Positions 9,381 to 19,339 of a stretch of 32,834 bases of DNA are shown here, piece after piece. A program made the translations under genes and the position numbers. The DNA lies in NCBI GenBank assembly GCA_018221105.1, contig JAAOYA010000006.1:1-32834 (forward strand), in the 5' to 3' direction. The notes under the pieces were generated by a model, which was not told the origin of the DNA, made no database searches, and saw only the letters and a program-made list of their open reading frames with translations. Source of the stretch: Candidatus Woesearchaeota archaeon. Lineage in GTDB: Archaea > Nanobdellota > Nanobdellia > Woesearchaeales > JAAOYA01. Numbering within the stretch: the first letter of the stretch is position 1; each line of letters begins with the position of its first letter.

Positions 9381-12300
9381 ATGAACAAAAAGAGGTTTTT
9401 GACGCTCATAACACTAGCTTTTATTCTAATAATTATACCACTAGCACTAGGCGCAGATTATTGTTGTTGTTATACTGATGTTGACGAACAAAATCAATCA
9501 GCATATATTGAAGGACAAAGTGATGTTTATACTTGCGATATTGATTATCCCGCTAGCTCAACAACTAATGCTGATAGTGTGACACCGCTAATTCTAAACT
9601 CTGATGAGTGCAGCACATATTGTGATGTAGCAATTGCTGGCCCAGGACCAACAGTTCAAACAATCGATTACACAATCACAGGAAGAGTCTACGATGAGAC
9701 TAATCAACCATTAGAAGGTGCAACAGTTAGTGGTGGACAAGTAGACGCTACAGGAGTTGCCAGCACATTAACAAACGTTGATGGATTTTATACTATAACA
9801 GTATCAGTGTTAGATACAGAGAATAGCATTACAGTTTATGCGACTCACAATTTATATGCGCAAAACTCTCAAGTAGCACAATTACCACTAGTTCAAAATC
9901 TTAATTTTAACATGGAATTGCGAACAGCTTGCATTGTAGATATTGACTGTAATGACAATGATGATACAACAACAGACAATTGCATCAATGAAGTTTGTGT
10001 TTATACAACAGTAGAACAACCGCCAACACCCCCAACCTGTCAAGTGGGAGACGCACTATGTTGTGGTAATGATTTGTGGGAGTCAGAAATACGCGAGGAA
10101 TGTGATGGTGTGGACGCGTCAAGTTGTGGTGGAGCAGCATGTCTTAATGATTGCACTTGTGCAAGAGTAGTACAGTGCACTGTTGATAGTGATTGTTCAC
10201 AAGGACAAGTTTGTGATAATGGAGAATGTGTAGTGCCATCAGCTTGTGGAGATGGCGATTATGCAGACGATCCAGGAGAAGAATGCGACGCGTTATGGGA
10301 CCCGTACCTTGGAATTGTTGATTACACTGGAACTTGCACGTCAGAAGACTTGTGCACACCAGCAGGGTTTCCAGGAGAGTGTCGTTGCAAACCAACACCA
10401 CAATGTGTACAACAACAAAGCGAAACTTTTGGCATTGAATGTACAGATGATTGCGCTTGTGAAGATTTGTGCCCTGTAGGACCTACAAACCTTGGACTAA
10501 CACCTAGTATTGATGAAGTAAGATTAGATTGGACTAATGATTGCGATCAAACAACAAAACAATATGTTTACCGATGTCAAACAATTGATTGTTTACCTTC
10601 ACAAAGTGGTATGATAATATCTCCAGAATTAAACGCTAACACTGATAGTTATACAGATAATCAAATAATGCCAGGAACTAGTTATTGTTATCAAATAGCA
10701 GCACAAGTTAGCAGTGCAACAAGCGCTATATTTAGTGAAAAAAATTGTACAAGCTCAGATGTAAACGATTGTGCTGGCGGCCAAGGTAGCTATTGTGCAA
10801 GCAATGCTATTAATTATTGTGATGGCAGCACAGCATTAGACTGTGGTGGTGACGTATGTGTAGAACAAGATAACAGTGCAAGTTGTGAACCTCAATCAAG
10901 CTGTGCAGGTTGTAACATACCAATAGGACTTTTTGGTGCTGTAACAGGACAATTAGGATTACAAATACATGATGATTTTTGTTTTAGTGAAGACGTTCCA
11001 ACATGCTATTTTGATTTAGGAAACAGTGTTAATAACTATTTTCAAGAATGTAAAGTTGGCGGAGTGCAAATAGATTCTTGCTATGATTTCAAAACAGAAT
11101 ACGCTTGTCAAAACGACAATAACAAATGTGGTTTTAGTGCTGGCGAGTGCGAATGGCAAACAGTAACTGACAATTCAGCATTAGACGAGTTAGGAGCAGG
11201 TGTTTGTAGGCCAACAGATATTGCAAAACAAGAATGTAGCAGGTGCGATGTTGACGCAGGATTTGACAATTGTAACACACAACTATGCGAGCTTTATGCT
11301 GCGCGAGATGATGGCAATAGTGATTGTCATTATTCAATAGTTGGCTGTAAAGCATCTGATGAGATGGGTTGTTCATTATATGATACTGCACAGCAATGCT
11401 TGGGATCTAACGGTCAAGAAAGTGATTATGAACTAAAATATACTCCGCTACCTCATGATGGCATTAGGGTAGGAGTTACTAATGTTCGAAATCAGTCAAG
11501 CGAAGACCAGTTTGGATACGGCACTTGCAAGTGGGGTTATGACTCAATAAGAGATGCTAATCGTTGCTTTAAAGACGCTGATGATAACAACAGACCAGAT
11601 TGTTTAGGATTTGTGTGCGATACTGATAATACACCACCAGTAACAACAATCAATTACCCATCAAGAACCGGACTACCAATAATGTTAGATGTTAGGGTTC
11701 AAGACATCACAGAATATGGCATTAGAACATATTACAGAATAGTAGAAAAAACAATTTATGACACAGACCCACTAATACATTATCCTAATAGCAGCACAAC
11801 AAACGTATACGATAGTGATGCGGGAATTGACATTGTCAACAATGCAAACCTTGCAGACCAAGAAGACACAGAATTTACTATTGTTTACTATTCTGTTGAC
11901 GCAGTCAACAACTTAGAAGGAATAACCACTCTAACTTTAGAAGTTGATTCAAGAGCTCCAACAATAACACTAGTAGAAGATGATAGAACATCTTACGCGA
12001 TTGACGAATTTGAAGATAATTGGTTTACAGATCTTTCAATACACTTAGAAGCCGACGAGCAATCACGTTGCAGCGCGTACTTGGCGAATGATTTTGGAAC
12101 TGGAACACCAGTGCAAACCTATAACAACTTAAACGGTGAGCTAACACCAACAAGAACACTTATTTATAATTTACAAGACGGATTTTACAATTATCATTAT
12201 ACTTGCATTGATGAAGTAGGAAACCAAGCCTCTGATATTATACAATTAAGAATTGAAGGCTCAAAAGCGATAATTGTAAACGAGCCAACAAGAACAGAAG

Positions 12301-15300
12301 CAGGAGTAACTATTGGTGATAGTGTACAACTAGATATAACAACTGATACTTTTGCAACTTGCAAGTACAGCACTACTGACCCATTCTACCAGGATAGAAC
12401 AATATTTTTTGAAAATGAAATGATCGCTATGGTTAGTGCTGATGGAATAACGCACACTGCAGAAACTACAATTTATCATGATGCTAGAAACCTATACTAC
12501 TTCAGATGCACAATAGAAGGCCAAATAAAAGGCAACAGAGCAGACGTTGGATGGATAGCTGTTGACAGTCAAGCACCAGACACTTGGCATGAAGTATTAG
12601 CTGACACAACAGACCCTAACCAAATATGGTATGCAAGTGATGGAGATTTAATAGTGCAATTAAACTGTCAAGACCCCGCACTAATATTGCTTGGTGATGA
12701 TAAAGCATTCAATGACTGTCAAATCTATTATTGTCAAATAATAACTGATGAAACAAGCACTAACACATGTGATACCTTTGGCAATCCACTAGCAGATAAT
12801 AAAATCACAATTAACAATCATAACGATGTGTACTATTACGCGCAAGACACAGAAGGCAACACTGCAGAATTGCAGCATTTTAAAATATTGCTTGACAAGT
12901 ACGATCCGGTTTTTACTAGAGTATTATTAGTTGACCAAAATGGTTATCAGCAATCAACAATAAGCTTTGGGTCCTGGATTGTCAACATTACAATGTCAGA
13001 AGAGTTAAGCGACATACAAGCCTATTATACAGTGCCAAGCTCAACTGGCTTGCAAACACAAGAATTGTACTATATTGAAAGAGCACAAAACAATGATCAA
13101 TTCGAATTATTACTAGCAGTATTGCCTTCTACTCAATTTGAAGGTATTGACGATCAAATAGCAGAACTAACACTAATAGCTACAGACCTACATGGCAGAA
13201 TAACAAATTATAATATGACTTTTGTAATTGATACAAAAGCGCCACTCGTGTGGTTAGAGCCAATGTTTACAAGCGCGTATTCTTACCCAACATTCCCATA
13301 CGCTGACAGCGATAATAGTCCATACCCATTATATGAAGAAGAAGGAATATATTATACTAACCAAGACGACTTGTTTGTAACAGGGTTTGTAGACTCTGCA
13401 CAAAACATATTATTCATCACTAATAATTCACAAGGAACAAACATCAAAGAGTCAACACTGCAACAAAACACAAAACATTCCGATATAGCAACATCACAAT
13501 TAAGCACTTCAAGCGATAAAGGACAAGACCATATTAACTTATTAGGAAGCATAGGAAACTACCCTGGAATACTAGCAAATGATTACATGGCAATAAATGG
13601 TTTTAGGCAAAACTATGGAGCTTATGGAAAATATTATTTGCTAAGAAGTGTTGTACAACCATCAAGTGGTGGAGGATTTCCATACACAGCATTTATTTTT
13701 GATACTCCACTAGAGCAAGACATTAACGCAAATACCTTACAAACAATCAGTGTTTATGCATTAGAGACTCCAAGTACTTGGTTTGGCCAAAACTTAGAAT
13801 TACAAGAAGGCTACAACACTTTTTACGTAGAAGCCTACGATAATAACAATAATATAGGAAGAATTCCGCAAAGTGATGCTTTCACATTGTACGTTGACAC
13901 AACACTATTTGATAACAGCATAACATTACTGCCAGGGCCAGGAAGCAACAATAATGCTAACACTCCAATACAATTCACTTTAACAAAACAGTCAACAACA
14001 GCAGTAGGCATTCCGGCAAACCTTGTAGATGTAACACTGACAGGCAATGATGTTAATGCTCCAAACCTTCCACCAGCAAATATTAGCACTCAAATATTCA
14101 ACGGTCAAACAATTTACACAATAACCTATGAGTTACAAAGCCCATTAGCTGACGGTTCATACACTTTAACATACTTAATAAGTGATAAAGCAACAAACAA
14201 CATTCAAGGAAGTTATGATTTTGAAATTGACACGCAAGCACCAAACACTCCAACAATAAACTTTGAACCAATCGGAGGAATATATCACAATCAAAGATGG
14301 TATTTAAAAGAAGCACCTTATGGCACTGAAGAAAAACCAGTAATTTTTAGATTAGACTTTGATGAGCCAACAGACACAATTGAAGTAACAACAGTAGCAC
14401 TAAGCGAAAACGGCAATGATAAATTTGACTGTTTCCAAAGTATCACATTTAACACTTTTGACTGTGTACTCTCCAGTGCTATAGACTTACTGCCAGGAAC
14501 ACAAAACTATCAACCAGAACCAGACTTTGAAGTACACGTAACAGCACAAAAAATTGTTAGTAATCCATTAGATGGAGATGAAGACATTGGAGAAGGAAAC
14601 TATCACGGTTGCGCTAATGATAATAGTTGTTTCTTTTTCACAATTGATAGCCAAACGCCTCAAATAGTAAACTTAGATATAAACTCTAGAGTGCGTGATG
14701 ATTACAGAATTAATTTCACAGCAGAAATACCTAACGAAAACCATGAATTGCGCGGAACAGTCACACTAACAGGACCAGGCGGATCACAAACTATTGATTT
14801 AACACATGTTGGACGCCAAGGAGAATACCACACTTTTAACTTTAGAGTCCCAGACTATGACGGCAGCGAATTAGAAGGAAATTATAATTTTGACTTTGAA
14901 ATTTGCGACTTTGCAGACAATTGCCAAACAGAACAAAAAATAGTTTATGTAGACCTAACACAACCAAGCATTGAAGATCTTCAAATCAGCTTTGATTCAG
15001 AAGTAATACAAATACCAGGACGTGGTTATGTAACACGATTTGATAACGTGATAATCAGTGGAACAATAGCTGATAATGATATAAAAGAGGTAATATTTGA
15101 ACCAGGAGATTACAACATAGAACTTGGAGCTAACGAACCATTTGAAACAGTTGTGCCGACAGATAATCATTTCACAAAACAAATAAGACTGCCATTAGGA
15201 CAAGCAAACCAAGAAGAAATTAATGAAATACGCATTACTTTAATAGACCAGGCAGGCTATGAAGTTCCACAAGTGATAAGAATAATTAAAGACCAGCGAA

Positions 15301-15344
15301 GGCCAGAAGTTCCACAGTTCACTATTAGCAGCAGACTATCATGA
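9381..15344 (+). CDS. Giant secreted adhesin-like protein with many Ig-like repeats
   Basis: A 1987-aa protein with a Sec signal peptide (MNKKRF, hydrophobic core, ALGA). Residues about 94-180 match a carboxypeptidase regulatory-like beta-sandwich (TGRVYDETNQPLEGATVSGG, then NVDGFYTITV). Residues about 190-370 are a Cys-rich string. About 368-460 looks like a fibronectin type III domain (NLGLTPSIDEVRLDW). More Cys-rich sequence runs to about 750. From there to the end come about eight Ig-like repeats joined by linkers of the type D-(T/S)-(Q/K/R)-A-P. The chain stops just after the linker DQRRPEVPQF, where another repeat would start, and has no membrane anchor. Its stop overlaps the next ATG as ATGA. 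The next protein begins, after its own signal peptide, with a matching Ig-like domain. The likely role is surface adhesion or surface-layer scaffold (inference). Confidence 0.85.
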   Translation: MNKKRFLTLITLAFILIIIPLALGADYCCCYTDVDEQNQSAYIEGQSDVYTCDIDYPASSTTNADSVTPLILNSDECSTYCDVAIAGPGPTVQTIDYTITGRVYDETNQPLEGATVSGGQVDATGVASTLTNVDGFYTITVSVLDTENSITVYATHNLYAQNSQVAQLPLVQNLNFNMELRTACIVDIDCNDNDDTTTDNCINEVCVYTTVEQPPTPPTCQVGDALCCGNDLWESEIREECDGVDASSCGGAACLNDCTCARVVQCTVDSDCSQGQVCDNGECVVPSACGDGDYADDPGEECDALWDPYLGIVDYTGTCTSEDLCTPAGFPGECRCKPTPQCVQQQSETFGIECTDDCACEDLCPVGPTNLGLTPSIDEVRLDWTNDCDQTTKQYVYRCQTIDCLPSQSGMIISPELNANTDSYTDNQIMPGTSYCYQIAAQVSSATSAIFSEKNCTSSDVNDCAGGQGSYCASNAINYCDGSTALDCGGDVCVEQDNSASCEPQSSCAGCNIPIGLFGAVTGQLGLQIHDDFCFSEDVPTCYFDLGNSVNNYFQECKVGGVQIDSCYDFKTEYACQNDNNKCGFSAGECEWQTVTDNSALDELGAGVCRPTDIAKQECSRCDVDAGFDNCNTQLCELYAARDDGNSDCHYSIVGCKASDEMGCSLYDTAQQCLGSNGQESDYELKYTPLPHDGIRVGVTNVRNQSSEDQFGYGTCKWGYDSIRDANRCFKDADDNNRPDCLGFVCDTDNTPPVTTINYPSRTGLPIMLDVRVQDITEYGIRTYYRIVEKTIYDTDPLIHYPNSSTTNVYDSDAGIDIVNNANLADQEDTEFTIVYYSVDAVNNLEGITTLTLEVDSRAPTITLVEDDRTSYAIDEFEDNWFTDLSIHLEADEQSRCSAYLANDFGTGTPVQTYNNLNGELTPTRTLIYNLQDGFYNYHYTCIDEVGNQASDIIQLRIEGSKAIIVNEPTRTEAGVTIGDSVQLDITTDTFATCKYSTTDPFYQDRTIFFENEMIAMVSADGITHTAETTIYHDARNLYYFRCTIEGQIKGNRADVGWIAVDSQAPDTWHEVLADTTDPNQIWYASDGDLIVQLNCQDPALILLGDDKAFNDCQIYYCQIITDETSTNTCDTFGNPLADNKITINNHNDVYYYAQDTEGNTAELQHFKILLDKYDPVFTRVLLVDQNGYQQSTISFGSWIVNITMSEELSDIQAYYTVPSSTGLQTQELYYIERAQNNDQFELLLAVLPSTQFEGIDDQIAELTLIATDLHGRITNYNMTFVIDTKAPLVWLEPMFTSAYSYPTFPYADSDNSPYPLYEEEGIYYTNQDDLFVTGFVDSAQNILFITNNSQGTNIKESTLQQNTKHSDIATSQLSTSSDKGQDHINLLGSIGNYPGILANDYMAINGFRQNYGAYGKYYLLRSVVQPSSGGGFPYTAFIFDTPLEQDINANTLQTISVYALETPSTWFGQNLELQEGYNTFYVEAYDNNNNIGRIPQSDAFTLYVDTTLFDNSITLLPGPGSNNNANTPIQFTLTKQSTTAVGIPANLVDVTLTGNDVNAPNLPPANISTQIFNGQTIYTITYELQSPLADGSYTLTYLISDKATNNIQGSYDFEIDTQAPNTPTINFEPIGGIYHNQRWYLKEAPYGTEEKPVIFRLDFDEPTDTIEVTTVALSENGNDKFDCFQSITFNTFDCVLSSAIDLLPGTQNYQPEPDFEVHVTAQKIVSNPLDGDEDIGEGNYHGCANDNSCFFFTIDSQTPQIVNLDINSRVRDDYRINFTAEIPNENHELRGTVTLTGPGGSQTIDLTHVGRQGEYHTFNFRVPDYDGSELEGNYNFDFEICDFADNCQTEQKIVYVDLTQPSIEDLQISFDSEVIQIPGRGYVTRFDNVIISGTIADNDIKEVIFEPGDYNIELGANEPFETVVPTDNHFTKQIRLPLGQANQEEINEIRITLIDQAGYEVPQVIRIIKDQRRPEVPQFTISSRLS

Positions 15345-18300
15345 CTTCATCATTCAAAGTCTTCACCATCATAACACTATTAATACTATTTTCAAGTGTT
15401 GTGTGTGCGCAGACAGTAATAAACACTGCAAACCCTCAAATAGAAGTAGCATTTGGCGAAGAGGTAATATTAATAGATGCCATAATTATAGATCAAGAAT
15501 TAAACCCTTACACAGTTTTAAATTCTACAAGTGATAGTCAAACATTTATTTTCTGGCCAGAACAAGCATTGCTTAATGGTTATTATGATTTACTAGTACA
15601 AGTTACAGATATTGTAGGAAACTTAGGAACTTACAGTTATGATTTTATAATTGATGCTCCAGTAACAGAAATAATTCTTGCAAACCCATACCTTGGATAC
15701 TCGCAAAACACAACTTTTGACATAATTTTAAGCACTACAAGAAGTGCACAGTGCAAATACAAAACAGTATCACTTAATCAAAACATCAGCTATACTAGCC
15801 CATCACTTTTAAATTTTGATACTTCACAAGACCAAACACATATACTAAACAATTACTTTGTACCGGCCGACTCATCAATACCAACAGATTTTTATGTTGT
15901 ATGCAATAACACTGCCCCTGACGTAAGAGGACTTTTATCAATAGAACATTTTGAATTATATGTTGACACAATAACACCTCAAATTAATAGTCTAGTATTT
16001 AATCCTAATAGAATAATAGACTTTGATGATGTTGCACAATACTTGCAAACAAATCTTAGGGTTAGCGCCTCAGAGTCAGTAATATGTCAGTACAAAGAAA
16101 ACATTACAAACACTTACCAAAATTTTGACAATTATGATAATAACAACTTGTTAGCTTATGATAATAGTCCTCAACAATCAGTTGATGATATACCAATACA
16201 ATCACCAGCAAGCTATGAATACACAGTTCGCTGTGAAGACCCAAGCCAGCGAATGACACAAGAGCAAAGCCTCATTGTAGAAGTTGATTTGTCAGCCAGT
16301 TTAACAATCAGAATTACTTCACCAACACAATACACTTCACAGCGCGACACTAATCTTGAGATGAGCACTAACAAACAAGCAATTTGTTATTACACGCTAG
16401 ACACTGAAACAACACAACAAATAGAATCTGGTGGAATACCATCAACAACACATAATGTTGACCTTGAAACATTAAGTATTGGAGCACACACACTAGAACT
16501 GTTATGTCGCTCTTCACAAGCAGGCTTTGAAGCAGAAGACAGCAGAACGTACGCTTTTACTATTGATCAAACACCTCCAGAAGTTACTGATATTGACACT
16601 CGCGATTTTGTTTGCCCTGCAAGCGATGGCGATTATGATTTAACCATTGAATTTGATGGAAGTGATAATGGACAACTTGACGGGTTTAATTATTCTATAG
16701 GAAGAGGCCGAGGAGATGATAATGTTGAAAGCTGGCAAAAAGTTGGCAGTAGAGTTAGAGCACGCAACATGAACTTATCAGGAGCTAGCAATATTTACGT
16801 CAATGTTAAAGCAGTTGACATGGCAGGACTGCAAAGCACTCAAGAAAGCCAAGAAGTAGAAGTTCGCAACGCCATAGAAGAAGGTTGTCGAGAATCAGAC
16901 CCTCCAACAGTAACACTTACAACTAATGATGTTGAGGGCGGTGTTGAAGTAGAAATTAATTGTTATGATGAGAGCGGTTGTGATCAAGTACTCTACGATA
17001 TTGATACTGATGAAGATTCTTGCAATCCAACATCAACTTACACACTACCATTTATTATTGATAGCACAACATATGTTTGCTGGAGTGCAACAGACGAGGC
17101 ATCAAACACTGATGAGGACAGTGAACTAGTAGAAGTGCTAGCAGGACACTGCTCTAACCAATTAACAGATAATGGAGAGAGCGATGTTGACTGTGGCGGA
17201 CCATGCGATGCATGCGACGAGGGAGCAGATTGTAATAATAACAATGATTGCGATAGTCTAATATGTCAAAGTTCAACATGTCAAGGGGCAAGCTGCTCTG
17301 ACGACATAAAAAACGGTGATGAAGGAGGAGTTGATTGTGGAGGCAGTTGCGCAAGCCAATGCAGCCTTGGAAGCTCTTGCGATATTAACAGTGACTGTGG
17401 CAGTAATAGTTGCGCACAAAACATTTGTGTAGAATCAAGCTGCTCTGACGACATGCGAAACGGTGATGAAACAGCAATAGATTGCGGCGGTTCATGTGAA
17501 GGTTGCACAGACGCTCAAAGTTGCACAACAGAAAGCGATTGCATATCAAATGTTTGCACAGGAGGCTTTTGTGTAGGCAGCGAGCGCGACAGTGACGGTG
17601 ACGGAATGAGCGACAATTACGAACTAGCCAACGGATTAGACCCCGAAAACCCTGACGATGCAGAGCTTGACACTGATGGTGACGGACTGACAAACCTTGA
17701 AGAATATCGCATAGGAACAAGCGCACAATTAAAAGACACTGATGGTGACGGACACAACGATTTTAAAGAATACAACAAAGGATTCAACCCATTAGACCCT
17801 GACAGTCACCCAAAATCATTAATTTTAATATTATTGTTATACATAATACTTTTAGCATTACTAGGCACAGGAGGATACTTTGGATATCGCTATTATCTAG
17901 AACACTATGCAAGCGGTACAAAACAACAAAAAACTTCTTTTAAAACAGGAATCGAACAAACAATAATGAAACCATTCTTAACAGAAGAAGAAAAAGCGCG
18001 CATTGCAAAACGCAAAATTGAAGATGCGAAAAAATCAGCCAAAGATCGCAAAGATCTATTTTCAAAATTCAAAACAGAAGGCAAACCGCAAGAGAGAATA
18101 ACGCCGCAAAAAGAATTAAAGTCGTTAGATATCAAACCAGGAAAAACAGCCACTGAAGAATTCATAGAATTAACAAAACTAAAAGAACACATGCAAAAAA
18201 ATAAAGGAGTACTAGAAAAACTCTCTGATGTAACAGAAGCTGACGAGTTCGAACAATTAACAAACCTATTAGACAAAAAAGGCCTAGCAAAAGAAGAACT

Positions 18301-18535
18301 ACAAAACTTTGCTGATAAATTCGGAAGCAAATTCGACCAATTACTAACAAAAGACGAAGTAAAACAAGCTACTACCACAAAAGAACAAGAAAACATTAAA
18401 GAAATATTCACTCAATTATCAAACCTAGCAGAAAAAAAACACCCTACAAAATCAAAAATACAAAAGCCTGCCATAAAAAAAGCGGTAACAAAAAAATCAG
18501 AGCCGCAAAAAAAGCCAGTAGAACCAAAACAATGA
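15341..18535 (+). CDS. Surface protein with Ig-like, Cys-rich and thrombospondin-3 repeats, one TM helix and a long cytoplasmic tail
   Basis: A 1064-aa protein. Residues 1-23 are a signal peptide (ending VVCAQ). Residues about 25-600 are Ig-like domains. Residues about 602-746 hold three tandem Cys-rich units of about 49 residues, each with NGDE, then DCGG-C, then a DC-x(2-3)-C pattern. Residues about 750-823 hold three thrombospondin type 3 Ca-binding motifs (DSDGDGMSD, DTDGDGLTN, DTDGDGHND). A TM helix at about 827-850 follows, then a strongly charged Lys/Glu-rich cytoplasmic tail of about 212 residues with predicted helical/coiled character and a basic end. This is the only large protein here with a clear C-terminal anchor, so it may hold the secreted partner encoded just upstream (ATGA-coupled). 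Its tail could connect the surface structure to cytoplasmic components; that is inference. Confidence 0.87.
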   Translation: MTSSFKVFTIITLLILFSSVVCAQTVINTANPQIEVAFGEEVILIDAIIIDQELNPYTVLNSTSDSQTFIFWPEQALLNGYYDLLVQVTDIVGNLGTYSYDFIIDAPVTEIILANPYLGYSQNTTFDIILSTTRSAQCKYKTVSLNQNISYTSPSLLNFDTSQDQTHILNNYFVPADSSIPTDFYVVCNNTAPDVRGLLSIEHFELYVDTITPQINSLVFNPNRIIDFDDVAQYLQTNLRVSASESVICQYKENITNTYQNFDNYDNNNLLAYDNSPQQSVDDIPIQSPASYEYTVRCEDPSQRMTQEQSLIVEVDLSASLTIRITSPTQYTSQRDTNLEMSTNKQAICYYTLDTETTQQIESGGIPSTTHNVDLETLSIGAHTLELLCRSSQAGFEAEDSRTYAFTIDQTPPEVTDIDTRDFVCPASDGDYDLTIEFDGSDNGQLDGFNYSIGRGRGDDNVESWQKVGSRVRARNMNLSGASNIYVNVKAVDMAGLQSTQESQEVEVRNAIEEGCRESDPPTVTLTTNDVEGGVEVEINCYDESGCDQVLYDIDTDEDSCNPTSTYTLPFIIDSTTYVCWSATDEASNTDEDSELVEVLAGHCSNQLTDNGESDVDCGGPCDACDEGADCNNNNDCDSLICQSSTCQGASCSDDIKNGDEGGVDCGGSCASQCSLGSSCDINSDCGSNSCAQNICVESSCSDDMRNGDETAIDCGGSCEGCTDAQSCTTESDCISNVCTGGFCVGSERDSDGDGMSDNYELANGLDPENPDDAELDTDGDGLTNLEEYRIGTSAQLKDTDGDGHNDFKEYNKGFNPLDPDSHPKSLILILLLYIILLALLGTGGYFGYRYYLEHYASGTKQQKTSFKTGIEQTIMKPFLTEEEKARIAKRKIEDAKKSAKDRKDLFSKFKTEGKPQERITPQKELKSLDIKPGKTATEEFIELTKLKEHMQKNKGVLEKLSDVTEADEFEQLTNLLDKKGLAKEELQNFADKFGSKFDQLLTKDEVKQATTTKEQENIKEIFTQLSNLAEKKHPTKSKIQKPAIKKAVTKKSEPQKKPVEPKQ
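17289..17454 (+). repeat. DNA-level copy of a Cys-rich repeat unit
   Basis: The 19-nt sequence CAAGCTGCTCTGACGACAT occurs exactly at 17289-17307 and 17436-17454, 147 nt (49 codons) apart, in the Cys-rich repeats of the anchored surface protein. Identity at the DNA level suggests a recent internal duplication or gene conversion. Confidence 0.7.
17669..17753 (+). repeat. Repeat of thrombospondin-3 coding motif
   Basis: The same 19 nt, GACACTGATGGTGACGGAC, occurs at 17669-17687 and 17735-17753 and encodes the DTDGDG Ca-binding loop. A related, less identical copy is near 17588. Confidence 0.7.
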
Positions 18536-19011
18536 AAATAAAAGCTCAACTAACAGGACAATTCGTTGTTTACATGGCAGCAGCAGTTGTAGCAGTAATA
18601 GTAGTGATTTATGGGTTTAGCGCGATAAAAACCTTTCTAGAACAAAGAGGAGATGTTGAAACAACAAAACTAGTAGAAGACCTAAAAACAGAAATTATCA
18701 AAATGGCGACTCAGCCACGCGACGTAGAACAAAAAAATCTTCGAGCACCACTAAAATACACACAATTATGTTTTATAGACTCTCAAAACCCCGGAATCTT
18801 AGATGACCCACTAATCAATGAAAGCTATCAAAGCGGCAAAAACTTCTTTCTAATAAGTAACGAGCAAACAATAGGCTATGACATAGGAATTATTGTGACA
18901 AGCCCTCAAAGCCCACTATGCATTGACAATCCAACAGGCTTGACAAAACTACGATTAGAAGGACTGGGCAATTCAGTGCAAGTAAGCGAGTGGCCTACAA
19001 ACCTACAATGA
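18532..19011 (+). CDS. Pilin-like single-pass protein (KAQLTGQF type)
   Basis: A 159-aa protein whose N-terminus, MKIKAQ then LTGQFVVYMAAAVVAVIVVIYGF, fits a class III prepilin signal: basic residues, a cleavage-like A-Q step, then an alpha-helical hydrophobic stretch. I recognise this LTGQF family from DPANN genomes, where it lies in clusters with other pilin-like genes. The rest (about 40-159) is a small extracellular domain with two cysteines that could pair. It starts in an ATGA overlap with the anchored surface protein and ends in an ATGA overlap with the MGMT-type gene, so all three are likely translated together. A minor pilin or pseudopilin role is inferred. No function is known for the family. 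Confidence 0.8.
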   Translation: MKIKAQLTGQFVVYMAAAVVAVIVVIYGFSAIKTFLEQRGDVETTKLVEDLKTEIIKMATQPRDVEQKNLRAPLKYTQLCFIDSQNPGILDDPLINESYQSGKNFFLISNEQTIGYDIGIIVTSPQSPLCIDNPTGLTKLRLEGLGNSVQVSEWPTNLQ

Positions 19012-19301
19012 AATTCTTTGACAAAGTTTATTCTATAGTGCAAAAAATACCTCGTGGCAAAGTGATAACTTACGGCCAAATAGCAAAAAAACTACAAACA
19101 CGCAATGCAAGACTAATAGGCTTTGCACTAAACAAAAACCCTAACAACAAAAAAACACCCTGTCATCGCGTAGTATTCGCCGATGGCAGCCTAGCACCAG
19201 GATTTATTTTTGGCGGTCCAAAAAAACAAAAAAAACTATTACAAGTTGAAGGCGTAAAATTTGAAAACAACAAAGTACTAAGAGAACACTTTTGCAAATA
19301 A
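19008..19301 (+). CDS. Short MGMT/alkyltransferase-type DNA-binding domain protein with PCHR motif
   Basis: A 97-aa protein equal to the C-terminal DNA-binding domain of O6-alkylguanine-DNA alkyltransferases. It shows the entry block PRGKVITYGQIA (residues 15-26), the winged-helix segment with the arginine-finger-type ARLIG (R35), and TPCHRVV with the acceptor cysteine at position 52. Classical MGMT/Ogt proteins are about 150-180 aa and carry an extra N-terminal domain that is missing here. Alkyltransferase-like (ATL) proteins replace the Cys by Trp or Ala; here it is Cys, so alkyl transfer is chemically possible. ATG at 19008 overlaps the previous stop (ATGA). An in-frame GTG at 18990 adds only six residues and is less likely. 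The position inside a surface-protein operon is odd for a DNA repair gene. Confidence 0.85.
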   Translation: MKFFDKVYSIVQKIPRGKVITYGQIAKKLQTRNARLIGFALNKNPNNKKTPCHRVVFADGSLAPGFIFGGPKKQKKLLQVEGVKFENNKVLREHFCK

Positions 19302-19308
19302 TAAAAAC

Positions 19309-19318
19309 TTTTTTATAC
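19309..19318 (+). promoter_or_regulatory. TATA box of the pilin-like operon at 19340
   Basis: TTTTTTATAC is centred about 26 nt before the ATG at 19340, and no ribosome binding site is present, so the transcript is probably leaderless. Confidence 0.6.
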
Positions 19319-19339
19319 GCTCGAGCAAAATAAAATACT

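Noticed and set aside
17143-17810. CRISPR-like or microsatellite repeat
   Set aside because: The repeats are in frame, spaced by coding sequence, and encode Cys-rich and Ca-binding modules; there are no uniform spacers.
17905-18411. Minus-strand 168-aa Ser/Phe/Cys-rich frame
   Set aside because: It is the antisense of a Lys/Glu-rich coding region (AAA/GAA codons give TTT/TTC on the other strand); no promoter or ribosome binding site fits.
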